Shown here: piece by piece, positions 34,256 through 42,563 of the stretch | Layout: each line of letters opens with the position of its first letter | Position numbering within the stretch: the stretch's first letter is position 1 | Assembly: GCF_001187535.1 (NCBI RefSeq) | Contig: NZ_LFIO01000871.1 | Location: 1-64,000, forward strand | Length of the DNA: 64,000 bases | Source of the DNA: Rhizobium ecuadorense | GTDB lineage: Bacteria > Pseudomonadota > Alphaproteobacteria > Rhizobiales > Rhizobiaceae | Direction: 5' to 3' | Program-made: the position numbers and the translations under genes | The notes under the pieces: model-generated | Told to the model about the DNA's origin: nothing | Seen by the model: only the letters and a program-made list of their open reading frames with translations | The model's database searches: none

Positions 34256-35536
34256 TTGTTTTATCAGCTTTATGAATTGAACCATGCCGCTATGGCGCCG
34301 TTTCGCGCCGCGGCCGATATCATGCGGTTTGCCTATGCCAATCCGCTCAATCCGTTTTCGCATACGCCGCTCGGCCGGACGATGGCCGCAAGTCTCGAAA
34401 TGTTCGAACGCACGACGCGCCGCTACGGCAAGCCGGAATTCGGGCTGAAGCAGACGACGATCGGCGATCAGATGGTTTTTGTTCGCGAAGAGGTCGTCTG
34501 GTCGCGGCCCTTCTGCAATCTGCTGCATTTCGCCCGCAATGTTCCACCCGCCGCCCGCGGCAACGATCCGCGCATTCTGATCGTCGCGCCGATGTCCGGC
34601 CATTATGCGACGCTGTTGCGCGGCACGGTGGAGGCGCTGCTGCCGAGTGCCGATGTCTATATCACCGACTGGATCGACGCCCGCATGGTGCCGATGACGG
34701 AAGGCAGATTCGATTTCGACGATTATGTCGACTACGTTATCGAGATGCTGCATTTCCTCGGCCACGACACGCATGTGATCGCCGTCTGTCAGCCGTCCGT
34801 TCCGGTGCTGGCCGCTGCTGCGGTCATGGAGGAAGCCAATGATCCGCTGTCGCCGGCGTCGATGACGTTGATGGGCGGCCCGATCGACACGCGCATCAAC
34901 CCGACGGCGGTCAACAAGCTTGCCCAGGAGCGGTCGCTGCAGTGGTTCTCCGACAATGTCATCATGAACGTGCCCTGGCCGCAGCCGGGCTTCATGCGCC
35001 CGGTCTATCCTGGATTCCTGCAGCTTTCGGGATTCATGTCGATGAATCTCGACCGGCATCTCGTCGCCCACAAGGAATTCTTCATGCATCTCGTGAAGAA
35101 CGACGGCGAACCGGAAAAACATCGCGATTTCTACGACGAATATCTCGCCGTCATGGATTTGACCGCCGAATTCTACCTGCAGACAGTCGAGCAGGTCTTC
35201 ATCAAGCATTCGCTGCCGAAGGGCGAACTGATGCATCGCGGCAAACGCGTCGATCCGGCAGCCATCCGCAAAGTGGCGCTTCTGACCGTCGAAGGCGAGA
35301 ATGACGATATCTCGGGGGTCGGCCAGACAAAGGCGGCGCAGACAATCTGCGTGAACATTCCTGCAGATATGCGCATGCATTATCTGCAGCCGGATGTCGG
35401 CCATTATGGTGTCTTCAACGGCTCGCGGTTCCGGCGCGAGATCGCGCCGCGCATCCTCGATTTCGTCCGGCAACATTCCCGTTCTGCCGTCAAGCCACCG
35501 GTGCCGCGTGTCATCAAGGGCGGCCGCACGGCCTAA
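34256..35536 (+). CDS. phaZ: Intracellular polyhydroxyalkanoate (PHB) depolymerase
   Basis: Mobilises stored polyhydroxybutyrate granules; 426 aa, alpha/beta-hydrolase fold. The nucleophile region reads HVIAVCQPSVPVLAAA, with cysteine in place of the usual serine, as in PhaZ1 of Ralstonia eutropha. Other family blocks are the N-terminal FYQLYELNHAAMAPFRA and VAPMSGHYATLLRGTVEALLP (core APMSGHYATLLRGT). I prefer TTG at 34256, preceded by AAAGGTGG at good spacing; GTG at 34247 would add three residues. Monocistronic, with a terminator upstream. Confidence 0.88.
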   Translation: MFYQLYELNHAAMAPFRAAADIMRFAYANPLNPFSHTPLGRTMAASLEMFERTTRRYGKPEFGLKQTTIGDQMVFVREEVVWSRPFCNLLHFARNVPPAARGNDPRILIVAPMSGHYATLLRGTVEALLPSADVYITDWIDARMVPMTEGRFDFDDYVDYVIEMLHFLGHDTHVIAVCQPSVPVLAAAAVMEEANDPLSPASMTLMGGPIDTRINPTAVNKLAQERSLQWFSDNVIMNVPWPQPGFMRPVYPGFLQLSGFMSMNLDRHLVAHKEFFMHLVKNDGEPEKHRDFYDEYLAVMDLTAEFYLQTVEQVFIKHSLPKGELMHRGKRVDPAAIRKVALLTVEGENDDISGVGQTKAAQTICVNIPADMRMHYLQPDVGHYGVFNGSRFRREIAPRILDFVRQHSRSAVKPPVPRVIKGGRTA

Positions 35537-35680
35537 ATCAGGCATAGCTGAATTAGCAAAACGGATTCAAGGCCTTGTCCGATTTCACGGGCAATCGTCT
35601 TGAAGGTCGTTATTGCGGTAACCACATCGATTTCAGCGTTCGGTATCCTGCCGGGCGTGGAAAGCGAGGATACCCGCACG

Positions 35681-36115
35681 ATGAACCAGTCAGCATTGCT
35701 TCGACCGGATTGGACTCCGGCTACCATTGCCCTGATGATTCTCGGCTTCATGGTTTTCTGGCCTCTGGGTCTTGCCATGCTTGCCTACATCATCTTCGGC
35801 GACCGTCTGCGCGGCTTCAAGCGTGACGTCAACCAGGCGACCGATGGCTTCTTCGCCTCCTGCCGCCGTTCGAACGGCCGTCACCGCCCGCATTTCTCGA
35901 CCGGCAACGTCGCCTTCGACGACTGGCGCAAGGCCGAGATCGACCGGATCGAGGAAGAGCGCCGCAAGCTCGATGAAATGCGCGAGGAATTCGACGCCTA
36001 TATGCGCGAACTTCGCCGCGCCAAGGACCAGGAAGAGTTCGATCGCTTCATGCGTGACCGCAAGAACGCCAAGCGTGACGACAATGGCCCGGTCGCCGAA
36101 TACCAGACGCCATGA
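35681..36115 (+). CDS. DUF2852 membrane protein
   Basis: A 144-aa protein with one strong N-terminal hydrophobic stretch (PATIALMILGFMVFWPLGLA, about 13-32, continuing to about 40). A charged coiled-coil-prone helix follows (DRIEEERRKLDEMREEFDAY). It matches the alphaproteobacterial DUF2852 family, of unknown function. The ATG at 35681 is preceded by GCGAGGA; the frame opens upstream to 35600. The terminator directly after suggests a single-gene unit. Confidence 0.82.
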   Translation: MNQSALLRPDWTPATIALMILGFMVFWPLGLAMLAYIIFGDRLRGFKRDVNQATDGFFASCRRSNGRHRPHFSTGNVAFDDWRKAEIDRIEEERRKLDEMREEFDAYMRELRRAKDQEEFDRFMRDRKNAKRDDNGPVAEYQTP

Positions 36116-36137
36116 CGGCCTGAATACTGAATTGATG

Positions 36138-36164
36138 ACCGGCATCTCCCGATGCCGGTTTTTC
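36138..36164 (+). terminator. Rho-independent terminator after the DUF2852 gene
   Basis: Nine-base arms ACCGGCATC (36138-36146) and GATGCCGGT (36151-36159) with a TCCC loop, followed by TTTTC. Confidence 0.85.
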
Positions 36165-36202
36165 TATGTCCGCTCCGCCGGCGAATCGGATAGAAAACAC
36201 CC

Positions 36203-36961
36203 ATGTTCTCGCTTCTGAAGACAAGGCCGAAAGCCCGGAAACCGGCCCCGCCCGAAACGCGGACGCTTGACGTGGCCGGCCGGCTGATGCCGTTGACGAT
36301 CAAGCAGCACGACCGGGCAACGCGCATCACCTTGCGCATCGAGCCGGGCGGCCGGGCCTTGAAGATGACGGTGCCGAAAGGTCTTGCGGCGCGCGAGGTC
36401 GATGCCTTTCTCGATCGGCACCAGGGTTGGCTGCTCACCAAACTTGCCAAGTTTTCGACCGATGCCTGCCTGCGCGACGGCGGCGAAATTCTCTTTCGCG
36501 GCCTTTCCCATCGCATCCAGCATACCGGCAGTTTGCGCGGGCTGACGGAGGCGGTTTCGATAGACGGCAGACCGGTGCTGCGCGTCAGCGGAATGGAGGA
36601 ACATGTCGGACGGCGCATCGCAGCCTTTCTGAAGAAGGAGGCGCGCGCCGAACTGGTAAAGCTGGCGACGATGCATGCCGCAACGATCCGGGCGCCGATC
36701 CGCTCGATCTCGATGAAGGACACGCGCAGCCGCTGGGGCTCGTGTTCATCAGAGGGAAATCTGAGCTTTTCCTGGCGCATCGTCATGGCGCCGCCCTCGG
36801 TGATCGATTATCTCGCCGCCCACGAAGTTGCCCATCTCAGGGAGATGAATCACGGGCCTCGCTTCTGGGCGCTTTGCAAGAAGCTCTGCCCCGGCATGGA
36901 GGAAGCGAAATCCTGGCTGAAGCGGCACGGAAGCCAGCTGCACGCCATTGATTTCGACTGA
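36203..36961 (+). CDS. YgjP-like (DUF45) zinc metallopeptidase
   Basis: A 252-aa protein with the M48/WrbI-like YgjP domain. The zinc motif is HEVAHLREMNHGPRFW near 207, with two His and the Glu of HExxH plus the third ligand in NHGPRFW. SRWGSCSSEGNLSFSWR is the second family block. Members resemble SprT-type proteases and often accompany restriction systems, but none is seen here. Substrate unknown; no signal peptide. Confidence 0.87.
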   Translation: MFSLLKTRPKARKPAPPETRTLDVAGRLMPLTIKQHDRATRITLRIEPGGRALKMTVPKGLAAREVDAFLDRHQGWLLTKLAKFSTDACLRDGGEILFRGLSHRIQHTGSLRGLTEAVSIDGRPVLRVSGMEEHVGRRIAAFLKKEARAELVKLATMHAATIRAPIRSISMKDTRSRWGSCSSEGNLSFSWRIVMAPPSVIDYLAAHEVAHLREMNHGPRFWALCKKLCPGMEEAKSWLKRHGSQLHAIDFD

Positions 36962-36975
36962 CCGACGTTGGCGCT

Positions 36976-37019
36976 AAATGCAGCCTAGCACGCAAATTGG
37001 CTCGACTCTTGCTGCATTT
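36976..37019. promoter_or_regulatory. Inverted repeat upstream of trpF
   Basis: Arms AAATGCAGC (36976-36984) and GCTGCATTT (37011-37019) are perfect inverted repeats separated by 26 bp. They end 17 bp before the trpF start codon. It could be an operator or a hairpin of the trp leader. I see no leader peptide rich in tryptophan codons. Confidence 0.4.
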
Positions 37020-37036
37020 CGTGTCACTTCGCTGCC

Positions 37037-37705
37037 ATGAAACCCGATATCAAGATCTGTGGCTTGAAGACGCCCGAAGCGATCGATCGTGCGCTGAAAC
37101 GCGGCGCGACCCATATCGGTTTTATCTTTTTCGAAAAGAGCCCACGCTACATCGAGCCGGACCTGGCGGGTAAACTGGCCGAACCGGCACGCGGCAAGGC
37201 GAAGATCGTCGCCGTCGTCGTCGATCCCACCAATGACGAGCTGGATGAGATCGTCTCGCTGTTGAAGCCGGATATTCTGCAGCTGCACGGCAACGAGAGC
37301 CCCGAACATGTGCTGACGATCAAGGCGCTCTATGGCCTGCCGGTCATGAAAGTCTTTTCCGTGCGCACGGCCGACGATCTGAAGCGCGTTGAAGCCTATA
37401 TCGGCATCGCCGACCGTTTCCTGTTCGACGCGAAAGCGCCGAAGGGTTCGGAACTGCCCGGCGGCAACGGCATTTCCTTCGACTGGAGCCTTTTGAGCTG
37501 GCTCGACGGCAGCATCGACTACATGCTCTCCGGCGGGCTGAACAAGGACAATGTCGCGGATGCGCTTGTGAAGACCAAGGCGCGTGGTATCGACGTCTCC
37601 TCGGGTGTCGAAACCGAGCCTGGCGTCAAGAGCGTCGCAATGATCGATGAATTTTTCGATGCGGTCGAAGAGGCGGATGCGCCTGTCATGGCCTCAGGGA
37701 GTTGA
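37037..37705 (+). CDS. trpF: Phosphoribosylanthranilate isomerase
   Basis: Third step of tryptophan synthesis from chorismate; 222 aa TIM barrel. The catalytic Cys and Asp are recognisable in [13 protein letters not shown] at 4-16 and in [25 protein letters not shown] and [11 protein letters not shown] complete the signature. First gene of trpF-trpB-trpA-accD-folC. The ribosome-binding site is weak. Confidence 0.95.
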   Translation: MKPDIKICGLKTPEAIDRALKRGATHIGFIFFEKSPRYIEPDLAGKLAEPARGKAKIVAVVVDPTNDELDEIVSLLKPDILQLHGNESPEHVLTIKALYGLPVMKVFSVRTADDLKRVEAYIGIADRFLFDAKAPKGSELPGGNGISFDWSLLSWLDGSIDYMLSGGLNKDNVADALVKTKARGIDVSSGVETEPGVKSVAMIDEFFDAVEEADAPVMASGS

Positions 37706-37707
37706 GA

Positions 37708-38928
37708 GTGAACGAAACGCCTAAACCGAATTCCTTCCGTTCCGGGCCCGATGAAGACGGCCGTTTCGGCATCTATGGCGGTCGTTTCGTTGCCGAAACA
37801 TTGATGCCTTTGATCCTCGATCTGCAGGACGAGTGGGATAAGGCGAAGAACGACCCGGCATTCCAGGCCGAATTGAAGCATCTCGGCGCCCATTATATCG
37901 GCCGCCCGAGCCCGCTCTATTTCGCCGAACGGCTGACGGCCGAACTCGGCGGCGCGAAGATTTATTTCAAACGCGAGGAACTGAACCACACCGGTTCGCA
38001 CAAGATCAACAATTGCATCGGCCAGATCCTGCTCGCCAAGCGCATGGGCAAGACCCGCATCATCGCCGAAACCGGCGCCGGCCAGCACGGTGTCGCCTCG
38101 GCCACCGTTGCCGCGCGCTTCGGCCTTCCCTGTGTCGTTTATATGGGCGCCACCGACGTGGAGCGTCAGGCGCCGAACGTTTTCCGCATGAAGCTGCTCG
38201 GCGCGGAGGTCAAGCCGGTGACGGCGGGCAGCGGCACGCTGAAGGATGCCATGAACGAGGCGCTTCGCGACTGGGTCACCAATGTCGAGGATACCTATTA
38301 CCTGATCGGAACGGCGGCCGGTCCGCACCCCTATCCGGAGATGGTCCGCGATTTCCAGTCGGTGATCGGCACGGAAGCGAAAGAGCAGATGCTGGCAGCC
38401 GAAGGCCGCCTGCCGGATCTCGTCGTCGCTGCCGTCGGCGGCGGTTCGAACGCGATCGGCATTTTCCATCCTTTCCTCGATGATCCCACCGTGAAGATCG
38501 TCGGCGTCGAAGCCGGCGGCAAGGGCCTGCAGGGCGACGAACATTGCGCCTCGATCACCGCCGGTTCTCCGGGTGTGCTGCACGGCAACCGCACCTATCT
38601 GCTCCAGGATGGCGACGGCCAGATCAAGGAAGGCCATTCGATTTCGGCCGGTCTCGATTATCCCGGCATCGGCCCTGAGCATTCCTGGCTGAACGATACC
38701 GGCCGCGTCGACTATGTGCCGATCATGGATCACGAAGCGCTTGAGGCCTTCCAGATCCTGACCCGCCTCGAAGGCATCATCCCGGCGCTCGAGCCTTCGC
38801 ACGCGATTGCCGAGGTGATCAAGCGCGCACCGAAGATGGGCAAGGACGAGATCATCCTGATGAATCTCTCCGGCCGCGGCGACAAGGATATCTTCACCGT
38901 CGGCAAGATTCTGGGAATGGGACTGTAA
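37708..38928 (+). CDS. trpB: Tryptophan synthase beta chain
   Basis: PLP enzyme condensing indole and serine to tryptophan; 406 aa. The PLP lysine is in [13 protein letters not shown] near 92, the phosphate-binding loop is [11 protein letters not shown], and the C-terminal block is [11 protein letters not shown]. The start is GTG at 37708 behind GGGAG; a TTG two codons earlier overlaps the trpF stop and is less likely. Works as an alpha2-beta2 complex with the trpA product encoded 3 bp downstream. Confidence 0.97.
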   Translation: MNETPKPNSFRSGPDEDGRFGIYGGRFVAETLMPLILDLQDEWDKAKNDPAFQAELKHLGAHYIGRPSPLYFAERLTAELGGAKIYFKREELNHTGSHKINNCIGQILLAKRMGKTRIIAETGAGQHGVASATVAARFGLPCVVYMGATDVERQAPNVFRMKLLGAEVKPVTAGSGTLKDAMNEALRDWVTNVEDTYYLIGTAAGPHPYPEMVRDFQSVIGTEAKEQMLAAEGRLPDLVVAAVGGGSNAIGIFHPFLDDPTVKIVGVEAGGKGLQGDEHCASITAGSPGVLHGNRTYLLQDGDGQIKEGHSISAGLDYPGIGPEHSWLNDTGRVDYVPIMDHEALEAFQILTRLEGIIPALEPSHAIAEVIKRAPKMGKDEIILMNLSGRGDKDIFTVGKILGMGL

Positions 38929-38931
38929 GAC

Positions 38932-39771
38932 ATGACCGCACGCATGGACAAACGCTTTGCCGAGCTGAAGGCCGAGGGCCGTCCGGCGCTTGTGACCTAT
39001 TTCATGGGCGGCGATCCTGATTACGACACCTCGCTCGGCATCATGAAGGCGCTGCCGGAAGCGGGTTCCGACATTATCGAGCTCGGCATGCCCTTTTCCG
39101 ATCCGATGGCCGACGGCCCGGCGATTCAGCTCGCCGGTCAGCGTGCGCTGAAAGGCGGCCAGACGCTGAAGAAGACGCTGCAGCTGGCGGCCGATTTCCG
39201 CAAGACCAACGACGCCACGCCGATCGTGATGATGGGCTACTACAACCCGATCTATATTTACGGCGTCGAGACATTCCTCGACGACGCGATCGCTGCCGGC
39301 ATCGACGGCCTGATCGTCGTCGATCTGCCGCCTGAAATGGACGACGAACTCTGCATCCCGGCGATCCGCAAAGGCATCAATTTCATCCGCTTGGCGACGC
39401 CGACGACGGATGAGAAGCGCCTGCCGAAGGTTTTGAAGAACACCTCCGGCTTCGTCTATTACGTCTCGATGAACGGCATCACCGGTTCGGCGCTACCGGA
39501 TCCGTCGCTGGTGTCGGGCGCGGTCGAACGCATCAAGCAGCACACGCAACTGCCCGTCTGCGTCGGCTTCGGCGTCAAGACGGCCGAACACGCCAAGGTC
39601 ATCGGCGGTTCGGCCGACGGCGTCGTTGTCGGCACCGCCATCGTCAATCAGGTCGCCACGAGCTTGACCGCTGACGGCAAGGCGACGGCGGACACGGTTC
39701 AGGCTGTTGCCACGCTGGTGCGCGGCCTTTCCACGGGAACACGTTCGGCGCGCCTTGTTGCTGCCGAATAG
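38932..39771 (+). CDS. trpA: Tryptophan synthase alpha chain
   Basis: Cleaves indole-3-glycerol phosphate to indole and glyceraldehyde-3-phosphate; 279 aa TIM barrel. Catalytic Glu in [17 protein letters not shown] near 45, catalytic Asp in [11 protein letters not shown] near 123, and the phosphate site [11 protein letters not shown]. Three bases separate it from trpB. Confidence 0.97.
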   Translation: MTARMDKRFAELKAEGRPALVTYFMGGDPDYDTSLGIMKALPEAGSDIIELGMPFSDPMADGPAIQLAGQRALKGGQTLKKTLQLAADFRKTNDATPIVMMGYYNPIYIYGVETFLDDAIAAGIDGLIVVDLPPEMDDELCIPAIRKGINFIRLATPTTDEKRLPKVLKNTSGFVYYVSMNGITGSALPDPSLVSGAVERIKQHTQLPVCVGFGVKTAEHAKVIGGSADGVVVGTAIVNQVATSLTADGKATADTVQAVATLVRGLSTGTRSARLVAAE

Positions 39772-39809
39772 TTTGCCCACATTGGCACCAGTCAGTTAGG
39801 AGAATTGAG

Positions 39810-40715
39810 TTGAACTGGATCACTAACTACGTTCGCCCGCGGATCAATTCCATGCTGGGCCGTCGCGAAGTGCCGGAGAACCTCTGGATCAAGTGCCCGG
39901 AAACCGGCGAAATGGTCTTCCACAAGGATCTGGAAGGCAACAAATGGGTCATTCCGGCCTCCGGCTATCACATGAAGATGCCGGCCAAGGCTCGCCTCGC
40001 CGATCTGTTCGACAATGGCGAATATGAATCGCTGCCGCAGCCGAAGGTCGCCCAGGACCCGCTGAAATTCCGCGATTCGAAGAAATATAGCGATCGCCTG
40101 CGTGACAGCCGCCTGAAGACGGAGCAGGAGGATACGATCCTTGCCGGCCTCGGAAAGGTGCAGGGGCTGAAACTCGTGGCGGTCGTGCACGAATTCAACT
40201 TTATCGGCGGTTCGCTCGGCATGGCTGCCGGGGAAGCGATTGTTAAGGCTTTCGAGCGTGCGACCTCGGAAAAGTGCCCGCTGGTGATGTTCCCCGCTTC
40301 CGGCGGCGCGCGCATGCAGGAAGGCATCCTGTCGCTGATGCAGCTGCCGCGCACGACGGTTGCCGTCGACCTGCTGAAGGAATCCGGTCAGCCCTATATC
40401 GTCGTCCTGACCAACCCGACGACAGGCGGCGTAACGGCTTCCTACGCCATGCTCGGCGATATTCATCTGGCCGAGCCGGGCGCCGAAATCGGCTTTGCCG
40501 GCAAGCGCGTCATCGAGCAGACCTTGCGCGAAAAACTGCCCGAAGGCTTCCAGACCTCCGAATATCTGCTGGAACATGGTATGGTGGATATGGTCGTCAA
40601 GCGTCACGATATCCCGGAAACGCTGGCGCGGGTCCTGAAGATCCTGACGAAGAAGCCGGTTTCGGCGGCGAATACCATGAATGGCGGCGCGATCGCTCTG
40701 GCGGCGAGCGCCTGA
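39810..40715 (+). CDS. accD: Acetyl-CoA carboxylase carboxyltransferase beta subunit
   Basis: First committed step of fatty-acid synthesis, with AccA; 301 aa crotonase-like fold. Glycine-rich acyl-CoA sites include [14 protein letters not shown] and [12 protein letters not shown]. The start is TTG at 39810 with TAGGAGA ahead. The N-terminal region that holds a four-cysteine zinc finger in E. coli AccD reads [20 protein letters not shown] and keeps only one cysteine, so the finger is absent. Between trpA and folC, a common proteobacterial order. Confidence 0.95.
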   Translation: MNWITNYVRPRINSMLGRREVPENLWIKCPETGEMVFHKDLEGNKWVIPASGYHMKMPAKARLADLFDNGEYESLPQPKVAQDPLKFRDSKKYSDRLRDSRLKTEQEDTILAGLGKVQGLKLVAVVHEFNFIGGSLGMAAGEAIVKAFERATSEKCPLVMFPASGGARMQEGILSLMQLPRTTVAVDLLKESGQPYIVVLTNPTTGGVTASYAMLGDIHLAEPGAEIGFAGKRVIEQTLREKLPEGFQTSEYLLEHGMVDMVVKRHDIPETLARVLKILTKKPVSAANTMNGGAIALAASA

Positions 40716-40739
40716 TAACCGATAGGGCGGGGTGCCGAA

Positions 40740-42092
40740 TTGATACCCAGAGGCCAAACCGCGGTGAGTGAGGCAGCACAGGAGATCGACAAGCTCATGG
40801 GATTGCATCCCAAGGGTTTTGATCTGTCTCTCGACCGCATCATTCGTCTTCTCGATGTGCTCGGCAATCCGCACCGGAAACTGCCGCCGGTGATCCATGT
40901 CGCCGGCACCAACGGCAAGGGGTCGGTCACCGCCTTCTGCCGCGCTCTGCTCGAAGCCGGCGGCTACAGCGCTCATGTCCACACCTCGCCGCATCTCGTC
41001 AATTGGCACGAGCGTTATCGCATCGGTGTGGCGGGCGGGCGCGGGCAGCTTGTCGATGACGCCGTCTTTGCCGAGGCCCTGCGGCGTGTGGCCGATGCCA
41101 ATGCCGGACAGCACATCACCGTCTTCGAAATCCTGACGGCGGTCACCTTCATCCTGTTTTCCGAACAGCCGGCCGATGCCGCGATCATCGAAGTCGGCCT
41201 CGGCGGCCGGTTCGACGCCACGAACGTCATTTCCGATCCGGCCGTCTCGGTGATCATGCCGATTTCGCTGGATCACCAGCCCTATCTCGGCGACCGGGTC
41301 GAGCTGATCGCTGCCGAAAAGGCCGGGATCATGAAGCCGGGATTTCCCATCGTCATCGGTCATCAGGAATATGACGCGGCACTCGACGTGCTGATGTCGA
41401 CGGCCGAAAGGCTGCATTGCCCGAGCGCCGTTTTCGGGCAGGATTTCATGGCGCATGAGGAATATGGCCGGCTCGTCTATCAGGACGAATTCGGTCTTGC
41501 CGACCTGCCGCTGCCGCGCCTTCCGGGCCGCCATCAATATGCCAATGCCGCCGCCGCCATCCGCGCCGTCAAGGCGGCGGGTTTCACCGTCACTGAGACG
41601 ATGATGGAAAAGGCGATGAATTCGGTGGAATGGCCGGGCCGGCTGCAGCGCCTGGGCGAAGGCCGGCTGCTTCAGCATGCGCCCGCCGGTGCCGAGATCT
41701 GGATCGATGGCGGGCACAATCCCGGTGCCGGTGAAGTGATCGCCGAAGCCATGGCCAATTTCGAGGAGCGCCAGTCTCGGCCGCTTTTCCTCATCATCGG
41801 CATGATCAATACCAAGGACCCGGTCGGCTATTTCAAGGCCTTCGCCGGCTTGGTCGAGAAGGTCTTCTGCGTGCCGATCCGCGGTAGCGAGGCGATGATC
41901 GACCCGGTGATCTTGTCGAACGCCGCTTATGATGCCGGCTTGGTTGCCGAACCGATGTCGACGGTCGGCGATGCGCTGGAAGCCATCAAAACCGTGCTCG
42001 ATCCGGAGGGGCTGCCGCCGCGCATCCTCGTCGGCGGCTCTCTCTATCTCGTCGGCGATGTGCTTTCGGACAACGGCACACCTCCGAAGTGA
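40740..42092 (+). CDS. folC: Folylpolyglutamate synthase / dihydrofolate synthase
   Basis: Adds glutamate to dihydropteroate and folates; Mur-ligase fold, 450 aa. P-loop AGTNGKGSVTAFCRALL near 57; EVGLGGRFDATNV carries the omega-loop acidic residues, and DGGHNPGAGEVIAEAM is the C-domain block. Start uncertain: TTG at 40740 (with GGGCGGGG upstream) or GTG at 40764. Last gene of the trp-acc-fol group before a strong terminator. Confidence 0.93.
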   Translation: MIPRGQTAVSEAAQEIDKLMGLHPKGFDLSLDRIIRLLDVLGNPHRKLPPVIHVAGTNGKGSVTAFCRALLEAGGYSAHVHTSPHLVNWHERYRIGVAGGRGQLVDDAVFAEALRRVADANAGQHITVFEILTAVTFILFSEQPADAAIIEVGLGGRFDATNVISDPAVSVIMPISLDHQPYLGDRVELIAAEKAGIMKPGFPIVIGHQEYDAALDVLMSTAERLHCPSAVFGQDFMAHEEYGRLVYQDEFGLADLPLPRLPGRHQYANAAAAIRAVKAAGFTVTETMMEKAMNSVEWPGRLQRLGEGRLLQHAPAGAEIWIDGGHNPGAGEVIAEAMANFEERQSRPLFLIIGMINTKDPVGYFKAFAGLVEKVFCVPIRGSEAMIDPVILSNAAYDAGLVAEPMSTVGDALEAIKTVLDPEGLPPRILVGGSLYLVGDVLSDNGTPPK

Positions 42093-42117
42093 GGGACGAA
42101 ATGAAGAATACGACATG

Positions 42118-42146
42118 AAAAAAGCCCGGTCGAAGCCGGGCTTTTT
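42118..42146. terminator. Bidirectional terminator between folC and trxA
   Basis: A-run plus arm AGCCCGG (42123-42129), loop TCGAAG, arm CCGGGCT (42136-42142) and T-run. The A and T runs on both sides suit termination of convergent folC and trxA. Confidence 0.9.
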
Positions 42147-42167
42147 CATCAATGCGATATCAATCGA

Positions 42168-42488
42168 TCAGGCAGCGTTCGAAATCCAGTTCGAAAGAGC
42201 GGTCTTCGGCTTGGCGCCGACCGAAATATCGGCAACTTCGCCGCCCTTGAAGATCGCCAGCGTCGGAATGGAGCGGACGCCGAATTGCGCGGCAAGCTCC
42301 GGATTCTCATCGATATTCAGCTTGGCGACCTTAACCTTGCCTTCCATCTCGACGGAGATTTCTTCAAGGCTCGGCGCAATCATCTTGCACGGGCCGCACC
42401 ATTCAGCCCAGAAATCGACGACGACGGGTTCTGCGGATTCCAGAACTTCCGACTGGAAGTTATTGATATCGACCTTCACGGTAGCCAT
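42168..42488 (-). CDS. trxA: Thioredoxin
   Basis: Dithiol-disulfide oxidoreductase, 106 aa, with active site [13 protein letters not shown] near 31-34 and the cis-proline in [20 protein letters not shown] precedes the ATG at 42488; an upstream frame to 42524 is not needed. It lies 75 bp downstream of addA on the same strand. Confidence 0.97.
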   Translation of the reverse strand: MATVKVDINNFQSEVLESAEPVVVDFWAEWCGPCKMIAPSLEEISVEMEGKVKVAKLNIDENPELAAQFGVRSIPTLAIFKGGEVADISVGAKPKTALSNWISNAA

Positions 42489-42563
42489 GGGCTGCTCCTT
42501 CAGAGGAATTGGGTGTTGAACCACATGTGATGCTGCGGTGCCAAATTTTCAATGTCCGGTATT

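Noticed and set aside
39792..42152. A 786-codon minus-strand open frame opposite accD and folC
   Set aside because: Same reason; accD and folC are clear on the plus strand, and this frame spans both genes and their gap.
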